Notes under the pieces: generated by a model
The model's database searches: none
What the model was told of the DNA's origin: nothing
Seen by the model: only the letters and a program-made list of their open reading frames with translations
From: Pyramidobacter sp. YE332
GTDB lineage: Bacteria; Synergistota; Synergistia; Synergistales; Dethiosulfovibrionaceae
DNA length: 64,000 nt
Direction: 5' to 3'
Assembly: GCF_033060595.1 (NCBI RefSeq)
Contig: NZ_CP133038.1
Location: 1,922,001-1,986,000 of the forward strand
Part shown: in pieces, positions 26,466 to 36,996 of the stretch
Layout: every line of letters begins with the position of its first letter
Position numbering within the stretch: the stretch's first letter is position 1
Made by a program: the position numbers and the translations under genes

Positions 26466-26971
26466 TTCCTCCTCGCCCCGCCCCTTCACAACCTGTTATC
26501 GTTCCAGCGAGAAACACTCCTCAGCCTTTGCCTCCTAGCACAGCAAAAAACCCCTCCCCAAACTCATCTACGGCTGCGATAGCTGCTTTCGTTCCTTTAG
26601 TCGGTTTTGCCTTTTTTGTCTGGATAAATTTTTTACTCATGCGTAAGGCCGTAAAAGATGGTATCCTCCGTGCCCATAAAGTAATACAGAAAACGGCGGA
26701 AGGGAATACTTCGCCATGTCCCCCTGCTATAAAGTTTTCGTTTGAAGATTCTCCTCAATCAGCTTCGGATGAAACGGATTATTGGAACAAGCGTAAACGC
26801 ATCGAAGACGCCATCGAGAATCATCGACTCATCACTTTTAGATACCACCGCCGAAATGAAATTGTCCTCGAATCGATGTATTTGAAGAAATACAAAAGTC
26901 ATTGCGTCATAGGGCGACGGCAGAGCGATGGCGCCATTCGAGCATATAAGATCAAAGATATGATCTTCTGA
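26372..26971 (+). CDS. membrane protein with C-terminal WYL-like domain
   Basis: 199 residues. An N-terminal segment and a Pro-rich linker (VIPPRPAPSQPVIVPARNTP) lead to one membrane helix (AAFVPLVGFAFFVWINFLLM). A cytoplasmic part ends in RIEDAIENHRLITFRYHR, then LESMYLKKYKSHCVIGRR, then RAYKIKDM. This order (basic helix, F-x-Y strand, L-x-x-x-x-x-x-x-V-x-G, R-x-Y-x-I) resembles a WYL ligand-binding domain. No DNA-binding domain is seen. GC content is low compared with flanking core genes. The ATG has only a weak ribosome site, so the start is uncertain. Confidence 0.6.
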   Translation: MLYEINLSEKIQYFVSRALCGFEKQTNLSEVIPPRPAPSQPVIVPARNTPQPLPPSTAKNPSPNSSTAAIAAFVPLVGFAFFVWINFLLMRKAVKDGILRAHKVIQKTAEGNTSPCPPAIKFSFEDSPQSASDETDYWNKRKRIEDAIENHRLITFRYHRRNEIVLESMYLKKYKSHCVIGRRQSDGAIRAYKIKDMIF

Positions 26972-27172
26972 TTTATTAAACCTAAAGGAGACCAGCTATT
27001 AAAAGTCAAGTAGGAAATTCGAGCTCATGCCCGAAGTATTTCTAGCCGGTTGCCCGCGTGAAAAAGCCAAAGCGCCCCTGAAAACGGCATATTGGACAGA
27101 ACTCAGACAAAACAAGCACGCGAACGAGCTCACACGGAAGCGACACGAGCAGGGAACCCCGCGGGAACAGGA

Positions 27173-28360
27173 TCATTCTATGCCCTGGCGGCGTACCTCG
27201 TAAGGTTTGTTGGCTTTCAGAACAGCGTAAATCGTATAAAGCAGTTTTCTCGACACAGCCCCCAATGCAGTCCCATGCGCTTTCCCCTCGCCGCGCTTCT
27301 TTTCGTAGAACGCTTTGAAGACAGGATCGCATCTGACTGCTATCAGCGCCGACATCCAGACAGCTCGTCTCAGGTAGGGGGATCCTTTCTTGGACAAGCG
27401 GTTGTGCTGGCCGACATAGTTCCCCGATTGAAACGAAGTCGGATCGATCCCGGCAAAGGCGACGAGTTTCTTGGGATTGGAGAAGCGGCTGATATCGCCG
27501 ATCTCACCGAGGATCACGACGCCCGTCGCCGGCCCCACGCCGGGGACAGTGAGGATGACAGAGCTAAACTTCCTCAGCTGCCGGGCGATCTTCTTGTCGA
27601 TCTCATCGATCTGCTTCTCCGTGAATTCGATCTGTTCGATGAGAATCCTGATTTGAAAGGCAAAGGCATCCGAACACAGAGTCAGGCCGACCGAACGCGC
27701 CGCCAGAGACTTGAGCTCACGGGCTTTGTCAGTACCGTGCCGGCCCCGGCTGGTTTTTCTGAGCAAAGCGGCCAGCGATTTCGTGTTCACGTCGACCACC
27801 TGTTCCGGAGTGCCGTACGTCTTGAGAAATGCCTTTGAACTCTCGCCAAAGACGTTGGAGAACAAGGCAGCATACTCCGGAAACACCTGATCCAGAACGG
27901 TGACGACCTGTCGCTTGTAGTCGGCGCAGGAGTCCTTGAGCGACTCTCTGAAACGGGCCAGATTGCGCAGCGCCATGATATCTTCATCAGCCAGATGAGT
28001 TTCGCTGAACGAGCCGAAACGGATCACCTCAGCCACCAGAAAGCAGTCGACCGCATCCGTTTTCTGCTTCCGGATGTGGAAGTTCCTCAGACTGTCGGAT
28101 TGGATCGGGTTGATCACATGCAGAGCAAAACCCTGCTCCCGCAGAAAGGAGTAGAGCGCGAGCCAGTAATGACCGGTCGCCTCCATGCCGATACAGAAAG
28201 CCTCCCGCTCGGGAAGACTCTGTTCGAGAAAGAGCAGAAGCTGCTGAAAGCCCTCCCGAGCATTGGCGAAACGCAGCGACTTGCCGACGTGGCTGCCGTC
28301 CTCCCTGATAAGCCCTGCTTCGTGATTGTTCTTCCCGATGTCAATACCAAGATAGTACAT
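27173..28360 (-). CDS. IS110-family transposase (DEDD plus serine recombination domain)
   Basis: 395 residues, full length. The N-terminal RuvC-like DEDD domain begins YLGIDIGKNNHEAG and continues with EATGHYWLAL and KTDAVDCFLVAEVI. The C-terminal Tnp_20 domain has VPGVGPATGVVILGEIGD and FAGIDPTSFQSGNYVG with the conserved serine. IS110 enzymes recombine DNA guided by a bridge RNA encoded next to the gene. The element's ends lack inverted repeats and could not be fixed. It lies inside the 42-bp-repeat island, on the opposite strand to its neighbours. Confidence 0.93.
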   Translation of the reverse strand: MYYLGIDIGKNNHEAGLIREDGSHVGKSLRFANAREGFQQLLLFLEQSLPEREAFCIGMEATGHYWLALYSFLREQGFALHVINPIQSDSLRNFHIRKQKTDAVDCFLVAEVIRFGSFSETHLADEDIMALRNLARFRESLKDSCADYKRQVVTVLDQVFPEYAALFSNVFGESSKAFLKTYGTPEQVVDVNTKSLAALLRKTSRGRHGTDKARELKSLAARSVGLTLCSDAFAFQIRILIEQIEFTEKQIDEIDKKIARQLRKFSSVILTVPGVGPATGVVILGEIGDISRFSNPKKLVAFAGIDPTSFQSGNYVGQHNRLSKKGSPYLRRAVWMSALIAVRCDPVFKAFYEKKRGEGKAHGTALGAVSRKLLYTIYAVLKANKPYEVRRQGIE

Positions 28361-28612
28361 GAGTCACCTCACCACAACGTATTTGCAGGTGAATTCTCAC
28401 GCTTCCTGCGGCTCACAACCTCCTTGGACAGACGGAGAAGACCTTCGGTCTCAACATCCAGCTCATTCGTGAACTGCCGCAAGAGGTGAGGCGCCACTCT
28501 CCTTTACGAGGAAATGTCCCCAAGGAAACAAACGGCGACGCTCACACTGCATGCTGACATTATCGCAGATTGTTCCGTTCAATAATCTGTCAACAAGTGC
28601 GACTACATTATT
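28361..28612 (-). other. IS110 5' non-coding region, candidate bridge RNA locus
   Basis: About 250 bases without a gene lie directly upstream of the IS110 transposase, where IS110-group elements encode their bridge RNA. On the minus strand they contain hairpins, for example AGACC-GAAG-GTCT near 28437-28452 and a longer arm around 28480-28520. No RNA boundaries or guide loops could be assigned by eye. A TTGACA and a GATAAT occur near 28565-28595 but are too far apart for a normal promoter. Confidence 0.45.
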
Positions 28613-28627
28613 CTAGGAGGTAGTCTC

Positions 28628-28861
28628 ATGAAAAAGTTCCTGTTTATCATCTGCGTGGTATTGGGTTTTGCAGGCACGGCATTTGTTCAAGACACCTACG
28701 TCAACGGCTATTACCGCAAGGACGGCACTTACGTCCAGGGGCATTACAAGTCGCCGAGCAACGATTATTTCTATGACAACTACTCCAGCTCCGGGAACCG
28801 CAACCCCTACACCGGAGAAAAAGGCTACAAGAAATACCCCAAGAATCCCTACGGGTATTAA
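28628..28861 (+). CDS. small exported tyrosine-rich protein
   Basis: 77 residues. The ATG has CTAGGAGG nearby. A signal peptide (KKFLFIICVVLGFAGTAFVQ) precedes a short mature chain rich in Tyr, Gly and Lys: VNGYYRKDGTYVQGHYKS, then YDNYSSSGNRNPYTGEKGYK. The YRKDGTYVQGHY motif is common in small secreted proteins of bacteria and phages, without an assigned function. It lies between the IS110 element and udp, inside the island. Confidence 0.8.
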   Translation: MKKFLFIICVVLGFAGTAFVQDTYVNGYYRKDGTYVQGHYKSPSNDYFYDNYSSSGNRNPYTGEKGYKKYPKNPYGY

Positions 28862-28973
28862 AGCCGACTCCCGCGGCTCCGCATTGTAGCTGTTGCCATA
28901 CGATAGAGGTAAAAGCTTCTCACACAATCTCTTAAGTGCCCTAAACAGTGTCCTAAACGAGGTGGATATAACA

Positions 28974-29804
28974 ATGGTGAATGCGTGGAAATCCAGCGCC
29001 GACGCGCCGGAGATGGAGGGGCGGCAGTACCACATCCAGTGCGCGCCCGGCGACGTGGCGTCTTATGTGCTTCTGCCCGGCGATCCCGGCCGCGCCGACG
29101 TGATCGCCGCAACGTGGGACGAGCGGCGTTTCGTCGCCGCCAACCGCGAGCACCGCACGTTCACGGGAACGACCGGCGGCGCGCCCGTTTCCGTCACTTC
29201 CACGGGCATGGGCGGTCCATCGACTGCCATCGCCGTGGAAGAATTGCTCCGCGTCGGCGCCGACACGTTCATCCGCCTCGGCACCTGCGGCGTCATCCAG
29301 GAAGACATCGCCTGCGGCGATCTGATCGTCAACACGGCGGCGGTGCGTCACGACGGGGCCAGCAACCTGTACGTGGAAGACCGTTACCCGGCCGCCGCCG
29401 ATCACGAGGTGACGCTGGCGCTGATCGAGGCCTGCGAGGAACTCGACCTGACGTATCACGTGGGGCTCACCTGCTCCACCGGCTCGTTCCACTGCGGGCA
29501 GGGGCGCCCCGGTTACCGCGGCTACCGGCAGTCGTTTTTCGAAAACGTCGTCGAGGACCTACGCCGCGCCCGCGTGCTCAATTTCGAGATGGAGGCGGCC
29601 ACGCTTTTCACGATGGGCAATCTGTACGGCTTCCGCAGCGGCTGCCTCTGCGTGGCCGTGGCCAACCGCGTCACCGACGAGATGGTCTCGTCGCCGCTCG
29701 AACCGGCCATGGCCGCCTGCAACCGGGCGGTCCAGATCCTCTGCGTCCGCGACGCGAAAAAACGCGCCGCCGGCAAAAAATACTGGACGCCGCGGCTCGG
29801 GTAA
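28974..29804 (+). CDS. udp: uridine phosphorylase
   Basis: Cytoplasmic nucleoside phosphorylase that splits uridine into uracil and ribose-1-phosphate. The 276 residues show the phosphate-binding LPGDPGRADVI, GTGGAPVSVTSTGMGGPST (PNP/UDP signature), RLGTCGVIQ and the substrate region NFEMEAATLFTMG. The gene is intact, but its first codons (MVNA) and ribosome site (GAGGTGG) come from the island; from residue 5 it is identical to the remnant at 24421. A convergent terminator follows. Confidence 0.95.
   Translation: MVNAWKSSADAPEMEGRQYHIQCAPGDVASYVLLPGDPGRADVIAATWDERRFVAANREHRTFTGTTGGAPVSVTSTGMGGPSTAIAVEELLRVGADTFIRLGTCGVIQEDIACGDLIVNTAAVRHDGASNLYVEDRYPAAADHEVTLALIEACEELDLTYHVGLTCSTGSFHCGQGRPGYRGYRQSFFENVVEDLRRARVLNFEMEAATLFTMGNLYGFRSGCLCVAVANRVTDEMVSSPLEPAMAACNRAVQILCVRDAKKRAAGKKYWTPRLG
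28986..29027 (+). repeat. right copy of 42-bp direct repeat bounding the island
   Basis: Exact copy of 24433-24474, in frame within udp. Left of it, two related 10-mers (GCCCTAAACA and GTCCTAAACG, near 28938-28960) could be recombinase arm sites. Confidence 0.95.
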
Positions 29805-29871
29805 AAGGCGCGGCGCGAGCGCCGCCCGTCGAATTTTTTCCGCACGTCGCCGCCGGCAAAAGCAATCAAAA

Positions 29872-29904
29872 AGGGATCTGAACTCATGCCGAGCTCAGAT
29901 CCCT
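29872..29904. terminator. bidirectional terminator between udp and metH
   Basis: A 14-bp stem with one mismatch and a 5-base loop is followed by T5 on the plus strand and A-rich sequence on the other side. Confidence 0.85.
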
Positions 29905-29908
29905 GTTT

Positions 29909-32285
<2,377 letters not shown>

Positions 32286-32302
<17 letters not shown>

Positions 32303-32960
32303 GGCAGAAACCGCCCTCTCTTCTGTATTGGCAGGCCGCAAAGGAGCAGTCGTCGCAGCCGCGCCGCCGCCGTTCCGGTACGCTGGAAATCCCGATCAGC
32401 GCCGTCACCGACTTGATGGGGGTCATCATGCCCTGCCGCGTCATCGTCAGGCCGATGCGGCGTTCCGCATCGACAAGCCGGAGCAGGTCGCCGGAAAATT
32501 GCATGGGAACGTCGCCGTAACCGGGGCTGAAGCGCCGCGTCAGGTACTCGCCTTCGCGCAGCGTTTCCCCGACTTCGTCTTCGATCTCGTCGCAAAGCGA
32601 ATCGGCCCGCACGGACGCGCAGGCGTCAAGGCACAGCGCCCGGCTCATGCTGCCGCGGCCGAGAAGCTGCGTGCGGCGATCGACTTCCGGTCCCAGCGTC
32701 ACCGCCATGACGACGCAGGAACGGCAGTTTTTGAACAGCCGGGACAGATCGCGCGAGACGCACTCCACCGAACCGTCCCCCAGCGCGATGCCGCGCTCCC
32801 CGACCGTCAGCGGGAAACGTTTCCAGACTTTGCGCGGATGCGCGCAGCCGCCCAGCTCCGCGAAACCGGCGCGCGCCATCTCCAACACTTCCTCGCGCCC
32901 CCGATCAGGCACGCAGAGATAGCGCAACGCTTCTTCCAGCTGTCTGCGCGTCGGCTCCAT
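32286..32960 (-). CDS. methionine synthase reactivation (SAM-binding) domain protein
   Basis: 224 residues equal to the C-terminal activation domain of MetH, here a separate protein. It binds SAM and remethylates oxidised cobalamin on methionine synthase. The motif LTRRFSPGYGDVPM (R-x-x-P-G-Y) is the SAM-binding signature. The C-terminus is Cys-rich (GCDDCSFAACQYRREGGFC), possibly a metal site not found in E. coli MetH. It overlaps metF upstream and metH downstream, so all three are coupled. Confidence 0.92.
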
Positions 32961-33838
32961 CAGGATCTCTTCACCCGCAGCGAATAAAGGATGCCGTGGA
33001 TATTCTGGGCGATCTGGCGGGTGACGCCGGCCTTGTTCATGCTGTAAATGTGAATGCCCTCCACGCCCGACGCGAGCAGATCGACGATCTGCGACGCCGC
33101 GTAAGCGATCCCCGCTTCCCGGACGGCTTCGGCGTTATGGCCGTAGGCGTCTACAAAGCGCCGCACTGCCGGCGGGATCGAAGCGCCGCACAGGGAGACC
33201 ACTTTGTCCAGCATGCTGGCCTGGGTGATCGGCATGATGCCGGCGATGATCGGGACGTTGACGCCGGCTTTCTGCGCCAGATCGCGAAAACGATAAAAAT
33301 CGTCGTTGTTCAGAAAGAGCTGAGTGATCAGCGCGTCCACGCCGGCGTCGACCTTCTCCTTCAGATGGGCGATATCGGCTTCCAGCGAAGGCGCTTCGGG
33401 ATGTTTCTCCGGATAACAGGCCCCCAGCACGCGAAAATCGTAATTTTTCTTGATGTGAGCCACAAGTTCCGCCGCGTGCTTGAAATAACCGTCCCCGAAA
33501 TCCGCGTCGGCACGGCGGTCGCCGCGCAGCGCCAGGATCGTGCGCACGCCTTTTTCCTTCAGCTCCGCCAGCAGCGCGTCGGTCTGTTCCAGCGAACTGC
33601 CCACGCAGGTCAGATGAGCCACGGCGGGCAGCATGTAACGGTTCTGGATCGTGGAGGCAATTTCGATCGTGTTGTCGCGGTTCGAACCGCCCGCGCCGTA
33701 CGTGACGCTGATCAGATCGGGACGCAGGCTGGCCAGCGCGTCTACCGTGTCGTAAATCGACTCCAGACTGCCGGTCCTCTTCGGGGGAAAGATTTCAAAG
33801 GAGAAATTGGGAAGCATCTCTTCAAAAGCGTTGTTCAT
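32960..33838 (-). CDS. metF: 5,10-methylenetetrahydrofolate reductase
   Basis: FAD-dependent TIM-barrel enzyme that reduces methylene-THF to methyl-THF, the methyl donor for MetH. The 292 residues start NFSFEIFPPKRTGS with the catalytic Glu region, then DLISVTYGAGGSNRD, HLTCVGSS, ALRGDRR and DALITQLFLNNDDFYRF, all conserved. It is the first gene of the operon behind the riboswitch. Its last base overlaps the start of the activation protein. Confidence 0.96.
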   Translation of the reverse strand: MNNAFEEMLPNFSFEIFPPKRTGSLESIYDTVDALASLRPDLISVTYGAGGSNRDNTIEIASTIQNRYMLPAVAHLTCVGSSLEQTDALLAELKEKGVRTILALRGDRRADADFGDGYFKHAAELVAHIKKNYDFRVLGACYPEKHPEAPSLEADIAHLKEKVDAGVDALITQLFLNNDDFYRFRDLAQKAGVNVPIIAGIMPITQASMLDKVVSLCGASIPPAVRRFVDAYGHNAEAVREAGIAYAASQIVDLLASGVEGIHIYSMNKAGVTRQIAQNIHGILYSLRVKRS

Positions 33839-33871
33839 TCGGACACGACTCCTTTTACCTCAAATTTCCAT

Positions 33872-33910
33872 AAAAAAAACAGCCGCCCTGTTCACGACAA
33901 GACGGCTGCA
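33872..33910 (-). terminator. riboswitch-controlled terminator in the metF leader
   Basis: CAGCCGTC and GGCGGCTG pair, followed by T8 on the minus strand, between the riboswitch and the metF start. Such placement permits premature termination. Confidence 0.8.
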
Positions 33911-33929
33911 AAATTTTCTCGCCCCAGCG

Positions 33930-34025
33930 GCTTATCGCTGTCAGCAGGACCACCACGTCCGCACGACGCGGACAGGTTGGCGCAGGATCGTTGAGCTGAC
34001 TCTCTCCCCTGACTCTGGATAAAGG
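33930..34025 (-). ncRNA. probable SAM-clan riboswitch upstream of metF
   Basis: The minus strand shows a P1 stem (TTATC at 34018-34022 with GATAAG at 33931-33936), an AGAG just inside it, a kink-turn-like GAGAGA...AACGA, the core GCGCCAACC, and a P3 hairpin (GTCCGC/GCGGAC). GTCAGC (33995-34000) and GCTGAC (33940-33945) can form a pseudoknot. Layout resembles SAM-I/SAM-IV, but a P4 hairpin is not seen. Downstream CAGCG and CGCTG could pair against P1 as a switch. The methionine operon context supports SAM as ligand. Exact class is uncertain. Confidence 0.65.
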
Positions 34026-34218
34026 AAAACCGATTATTCGGATTTTTGGATAGTATCACAGAATACCGATGGGCGCAAGAGCCTGTTTGCTCGACAACGG
34101 GTTAAAACGATGGAGACGAATGATGTTCTAAATCAGCGGCCGATACTTTTTTTGTACGGGAAATATAGGGTATTCGCCAGAGAACTCGGCTAAAATATGT
34201 GTCGTAGGGGGTCGTGCC

Positions 34219-35064
34219 ATGCAGATGATAAGAGCGTTCAACGAAACCATACGCTATATCGAAAGCGTATTGGGCGGCGAAATCGACGAAAGCAGAGTCA
34301 CCTGTCTGTCAAGTTATTCCTACGCCATGTTCAGCAGATTGTTTTCTATTTTGACAAATATGACGCTGTCGGAATATATACGGCTTAGGAAGCTGACGAA
34401 GGCCGCCGTGGAGATCAAGGAAACAAGCGGCAAAATCATAGATATTGCCATGAAATACGGCTACGAATCATCAAATTCCTTTACGAACGCTTTTAAGAAT
34501 TTTCATCGCGTCACGCCTACGCAAGTACGAAACAGGGAAGCATACCGGGTGTTTTCTCCCATTCAATTAACGCTCAGCATAAGAGGAGGAAAAAGCATGG
34601 ATGTGAAAATCCAAAAGAAAAGCAGATTTGCCGTGGCCGGAGTCAAATTGGAGAACATCGATTCGGCCTCCTGCCCGGCGGTTTGGGATCAACTGTTCGC
34701 AAAGTGGAGCCACGAAACTCTTTCCCGCCTGGGGAACGGTCAAAGCTATGGGATGTGCTTTGACATGAAAAATGGGAACAAGATCAACTATATGGCCTGC
34801 TACCATGTCAACGACATCCCCAAGGCACGGGAAATGGGACTGGAGGTCGTAGAGATCAAAGAAGCTGAATATGCCGTTCTGTCATTGGAGGGAGCGATTC
34901 CCGACTGCATTCACGAAGGGTGGAAATACGCCATGGAAGTGTTCTTGCCGGAACAGGGATACATGCACGCGGGAACACCTGATTTTGAAGTATATTTTAA
35001 GGGCGATATGTACAGTCCGGGGTACACGATGGAACTGTGGATTCCCATCGCCAAAAAGGAATAA
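34219..35064 (+). CDS. AraC-family regulator with GyrI-like effector-binding domain
   Basis: 281 residues. The N-terminal 100 hold two helix-turn-helix motifs of AraC type (SYSYAMFSRLFSILTNMTLS and IIDIAMKYGYESSNSFTNAF, then HRVTPTQVR). From about residue 125 there is an effector-binding domain (KIQKKSRFAVAGVKLENI ... YTMELWIPI), as in Rob and GyrI. This type usually responds to small amphiphilic compounds and controls efflux or detoxification. Base composition is lower in GC than in the neighbours, suggesting transfer. It is a single gene with its own terminator; GGGGG lies seven bases before the ATG. Confidence 0.92.
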   Translation: MQMIRAFNETIRYIESVLGGEIDESRVTCLSSYSYAMFSRLFSILTNMTLSEYIRLRKLTKAAVEIKETSGKIIDIAMKYGYESSNSFTNAFKNFHRVTPTQVRNREAYRVFSPIQLTLSIRGGKSMDVKIQKKSRFAVAGVKLENIDSASCPAVWDQLFAKWSHETLSRLGNGQSYGMCFDMKNGNKINYMACYHVNDIPKAREMGLEVVEIKEAEYAVLSLEGAIPDCIHEGWKYAMEVFLPEQGYMHAGTPDFEVYFKGDMYSPGYTMELWIPIAKKE

Positions 35065-35073
35065 TCAAAAATC

Positions 35074-35110
35074 AAGAGGGCGACAGCCAAAAGCGCTGCC
35101 GCCCTCTTTC
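35074..35110 (+). terminator. terminator of the AraC-type gene
   Basis: GAGGGCG-CAGC and its complement form a stem with a short loop, followed by CTTT. Confidence 0.7.
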
Positions 35111-35189
35111 CATCGTTGAAAATGTATTGTGGACGAAGAGCATCGAACATGGGCTTTTCGCCCGGGGAACTGGATTCTTTCCGAGCGTT

Positions 35190-36071
35190 TCAGGCGAGAG
35201 CCGCTCCCGCTTCCGCGCGGTTCTCGTTCAGCCTCTTCGTCAGCGCCTTGCCCGTGGGCGTCAGCGCGCAGCCGCCGCGGGCCGTTTCCCGCAGCGAGGG
35301 CGGCAGGGCGCGGCCGACGTCGCCCATGGCGTCGATCACCTCGTCGGGCGGGATGATCGAGCGGATCCCCGCCAGCGCCATGTCGGCGGCAATCGCGCCG
35401 ACGGAAACGAGCGTGCCGTTGCGCTTGACGCAGGGCGATTCCACCAGTCCCGCCACGGGATCGCAGGCCAGTCCGAGGATCGACTTGAACGCCAGCGCCA
35501 CGGCGTGGGCGCAGGCTTCCGGCGAGCCGCCTTCCATGTGGCAGAGCGCGGCCGCGCCCATGGCAGCCGCCGCGCCGCACTCGGCCTGACAGCCGCCGGA
35601 AGCGCCCGCCAGCGTGGCGCGCTGGGAGACGATCTCGCCCACCGCCGCGGCGACAATCAGCCCTTCCAGAAGTTTTTCGTCGTCGCCATGCCGCGTTTCC
35701 TGCCAGGCAAAGAGCAGTCCCGGCAGAATGCCGCAGCTGCCGGCCGTCGGCGCGGCGACGATGCGCCCCATCGAGGCGTTGCAGGTGCCCAGCGCCACGG
35801 CGATCTCGCTGGCGCGCCAGACCAATTCGCCCGACATCGGGGCGCGCCGCAAAGCCGCGTATTTGTCCTTATCGTCGCCGATCAGCTTCGGCTGCCAGCG
35901 CCCGGCCAGCGCCGCGGCGAACGTTTCGCGCAGCACCTCGAGGCGCGCGCGCAGACGCGAACGCAGCGCGGCTGCGTCGATCATCTGCTCTTCGGCGTCC
36001 ATGGCGAGGACGGCTTCCGGCAGCGAGCCGCGCTCGCCGGCGCGGACGACCAATTCTTCAAGGGATCTCAT
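35190..36071 (-). CDS. sdaAA: L-serine dehydratase, alpha subunit
   Basis: Iron-sulfur subunit of the two-chain L-serine ammonia-lyase, which makes pyruvate and ammonia. The 293 residues contain CNASMGRIVAAPTAGSCGI and ASGGCQAECGAAAAMG, with cysteines for the 4Fe-4S cluster, and GLVESPCVKRN. The frame is open far upstream, but the ATG at 36071 overlaps the stop of the beta subunit (ATGA) and gives the normal start. It fits a peptide/amino-acid fermenter. Confidence 0.95.
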   Translation of the reverse strand: MRSLEELVVRAGERGSLPEAVLAMDAEEQMIDAAALRSRLRARLEVLRETFAAALAGRWQPKLIGDDKDKYAALRRAPMSGELVWRASEIAVALGTCNASMGRIVAAPTAGSCGILPGLLFAWQETRHGDDEKLLEGLIVAAAVGEIVSQRATLAGASGGCQAECGAAAAMGAAALCHMEGGSPEACAHAVALAFKSILGLACDPVAGLVESPCVKRNGTLVSVGAIAADMALAGIRSIIPPDEVIDAMGDVGRALPPSLRETARGGCALTPTGKALTKRLNENRAEAGAALA

Positions 36072-36751
36072 GCGGACGCTCCTTCCTCGGCGCTTTTCAG
36101 CAGGATCACGCGCCGGCAGGCGGGAACGATCGTCCGGATCCGCTCGTCCAGATCGGCGGGAACGGCGCCGTCGAGGACAAACACGAAAACGGCCATGCCG
36201 CCGCGCACGCGGCGTTCCATCTCCATGCGCGCCACGTTCAGCCCCAGGCGGAAAAATTCGCCGGTGATGGCAGAGACGACGCCCGGCTGGTCGCGATGCA
36301 TGACGATCAGCGCCGGCTGATCGAACGGCACGACCATGGGGAAACCGTCGACGGCGCGCAGCTCCACGGCGCCGCCGCCGATGGAAGCGCCGACGACCTC
36401 GCACTGTTCCGCGCCGTCCGACATGACGACGCGCACGGAATTGGGATGCGCGCCGTCGATCTCTTCCGTGTCGAAAGAAAAATCCAGCCCTTCCGCGCGG
36501 GCGACCTCAAACGATCTGGGAATGCGCAGATCGTCGGGCCGCATGCGCAGCAGGCCGGCCACCAGCCCGCGGTCGGTGCCGTGCCCCCAATAAGTGGCGG
36601 CGAAGGAACCGCGCAGGAACAGTTTAGCCGCGTGCAGCGGACGCTCCCATCCCCAGAGACGCCGCGCCAGCATGCCGATCCTGACGGCGCCGGCGGTATG
36701 GCTCGAGGACGGCCCGATCATCACCGGGCCGACAATATCCAGTAACGACAT
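36068..36751 (-). CDS. sdaAB: L-serine dehydratase, beta subunit
   Basis: 227 residues. The N-terminal domain starts SLLDIVGPVMIGPSSSHTAG, the family hallmark. A C-terminal ACT domain (ALIVMHRDQPGVVSAIT) probably binds serine. It is the first gene of the sda operon and has a strong promoter and AAGGAAGAG site upstream. Its stop overlaps the alpha-subunit start. Confidence 0.95.
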   Translation of the reverse strand: MSLLDIVGPVMIGPSSSHTAGAVRIGMLARRLWGWERPLHAAKLFLRGSFAATYWGHGTDRGLVAGLLRMRPDDLRIPRSFEVARAEGLDFSFDTEEIDGAHPNSVRVVMSDGAEQCEVVGASIGGGAVELRAVDGFPMVVPFDQPALIVMHRDQPGVVSAITGEFFRLGLNVARMEMERRVRGGMAVFVFVLDGAVPADLDERIRTIVPACRRVILLKSAEEGASA

Positions 36752-36858
36752 CTCGATCGACTCTTCCTTAAAGGATGATAAAAATCAGCGGCCGCCCGTT
36801 CGCGGAGAGCCGCCCGCGAGACTTTTCCGAAAGGGAACGCCTCGCCGGATAGCGTGAC

Positions 36859-36887
36859 ATTTTACCACAGCGGCATGGTCCCGTCAA
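36859..36887 (-). promoter_or_regulatory. promoter of the serine dehydratase operon
   Basis: TTGACG (36882-36887) and TAAAAT (36859-36864) on the minus strand are separated by 17 bases. A leader of about 100 bases without a recognised riboswitch follows. Confidence 0.75.
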
Positions 36888-36919
36888 AAATACGCGGCGC
36901 GGCGTTTTCAAAAATGCGC

Positions 36920-36948
36920 TTGATTTCGGAAAACATTTTCATTATATT
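36920..36948 (+). promoter_or_regulatory. promoter of the exported protein gene at 36997
   Basis: TTGATT (36920-36925) and TATATT (36943-36948) are separated by 17 bases, about 48 bases before the start codon. It is divergent from the sda promoter. Confidence 0.7.
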
Positions 36949-36996
36949 GAATCCGTCCTATTCGTGTTGACTATCTGCCATAAAAGGAGCGATCGC

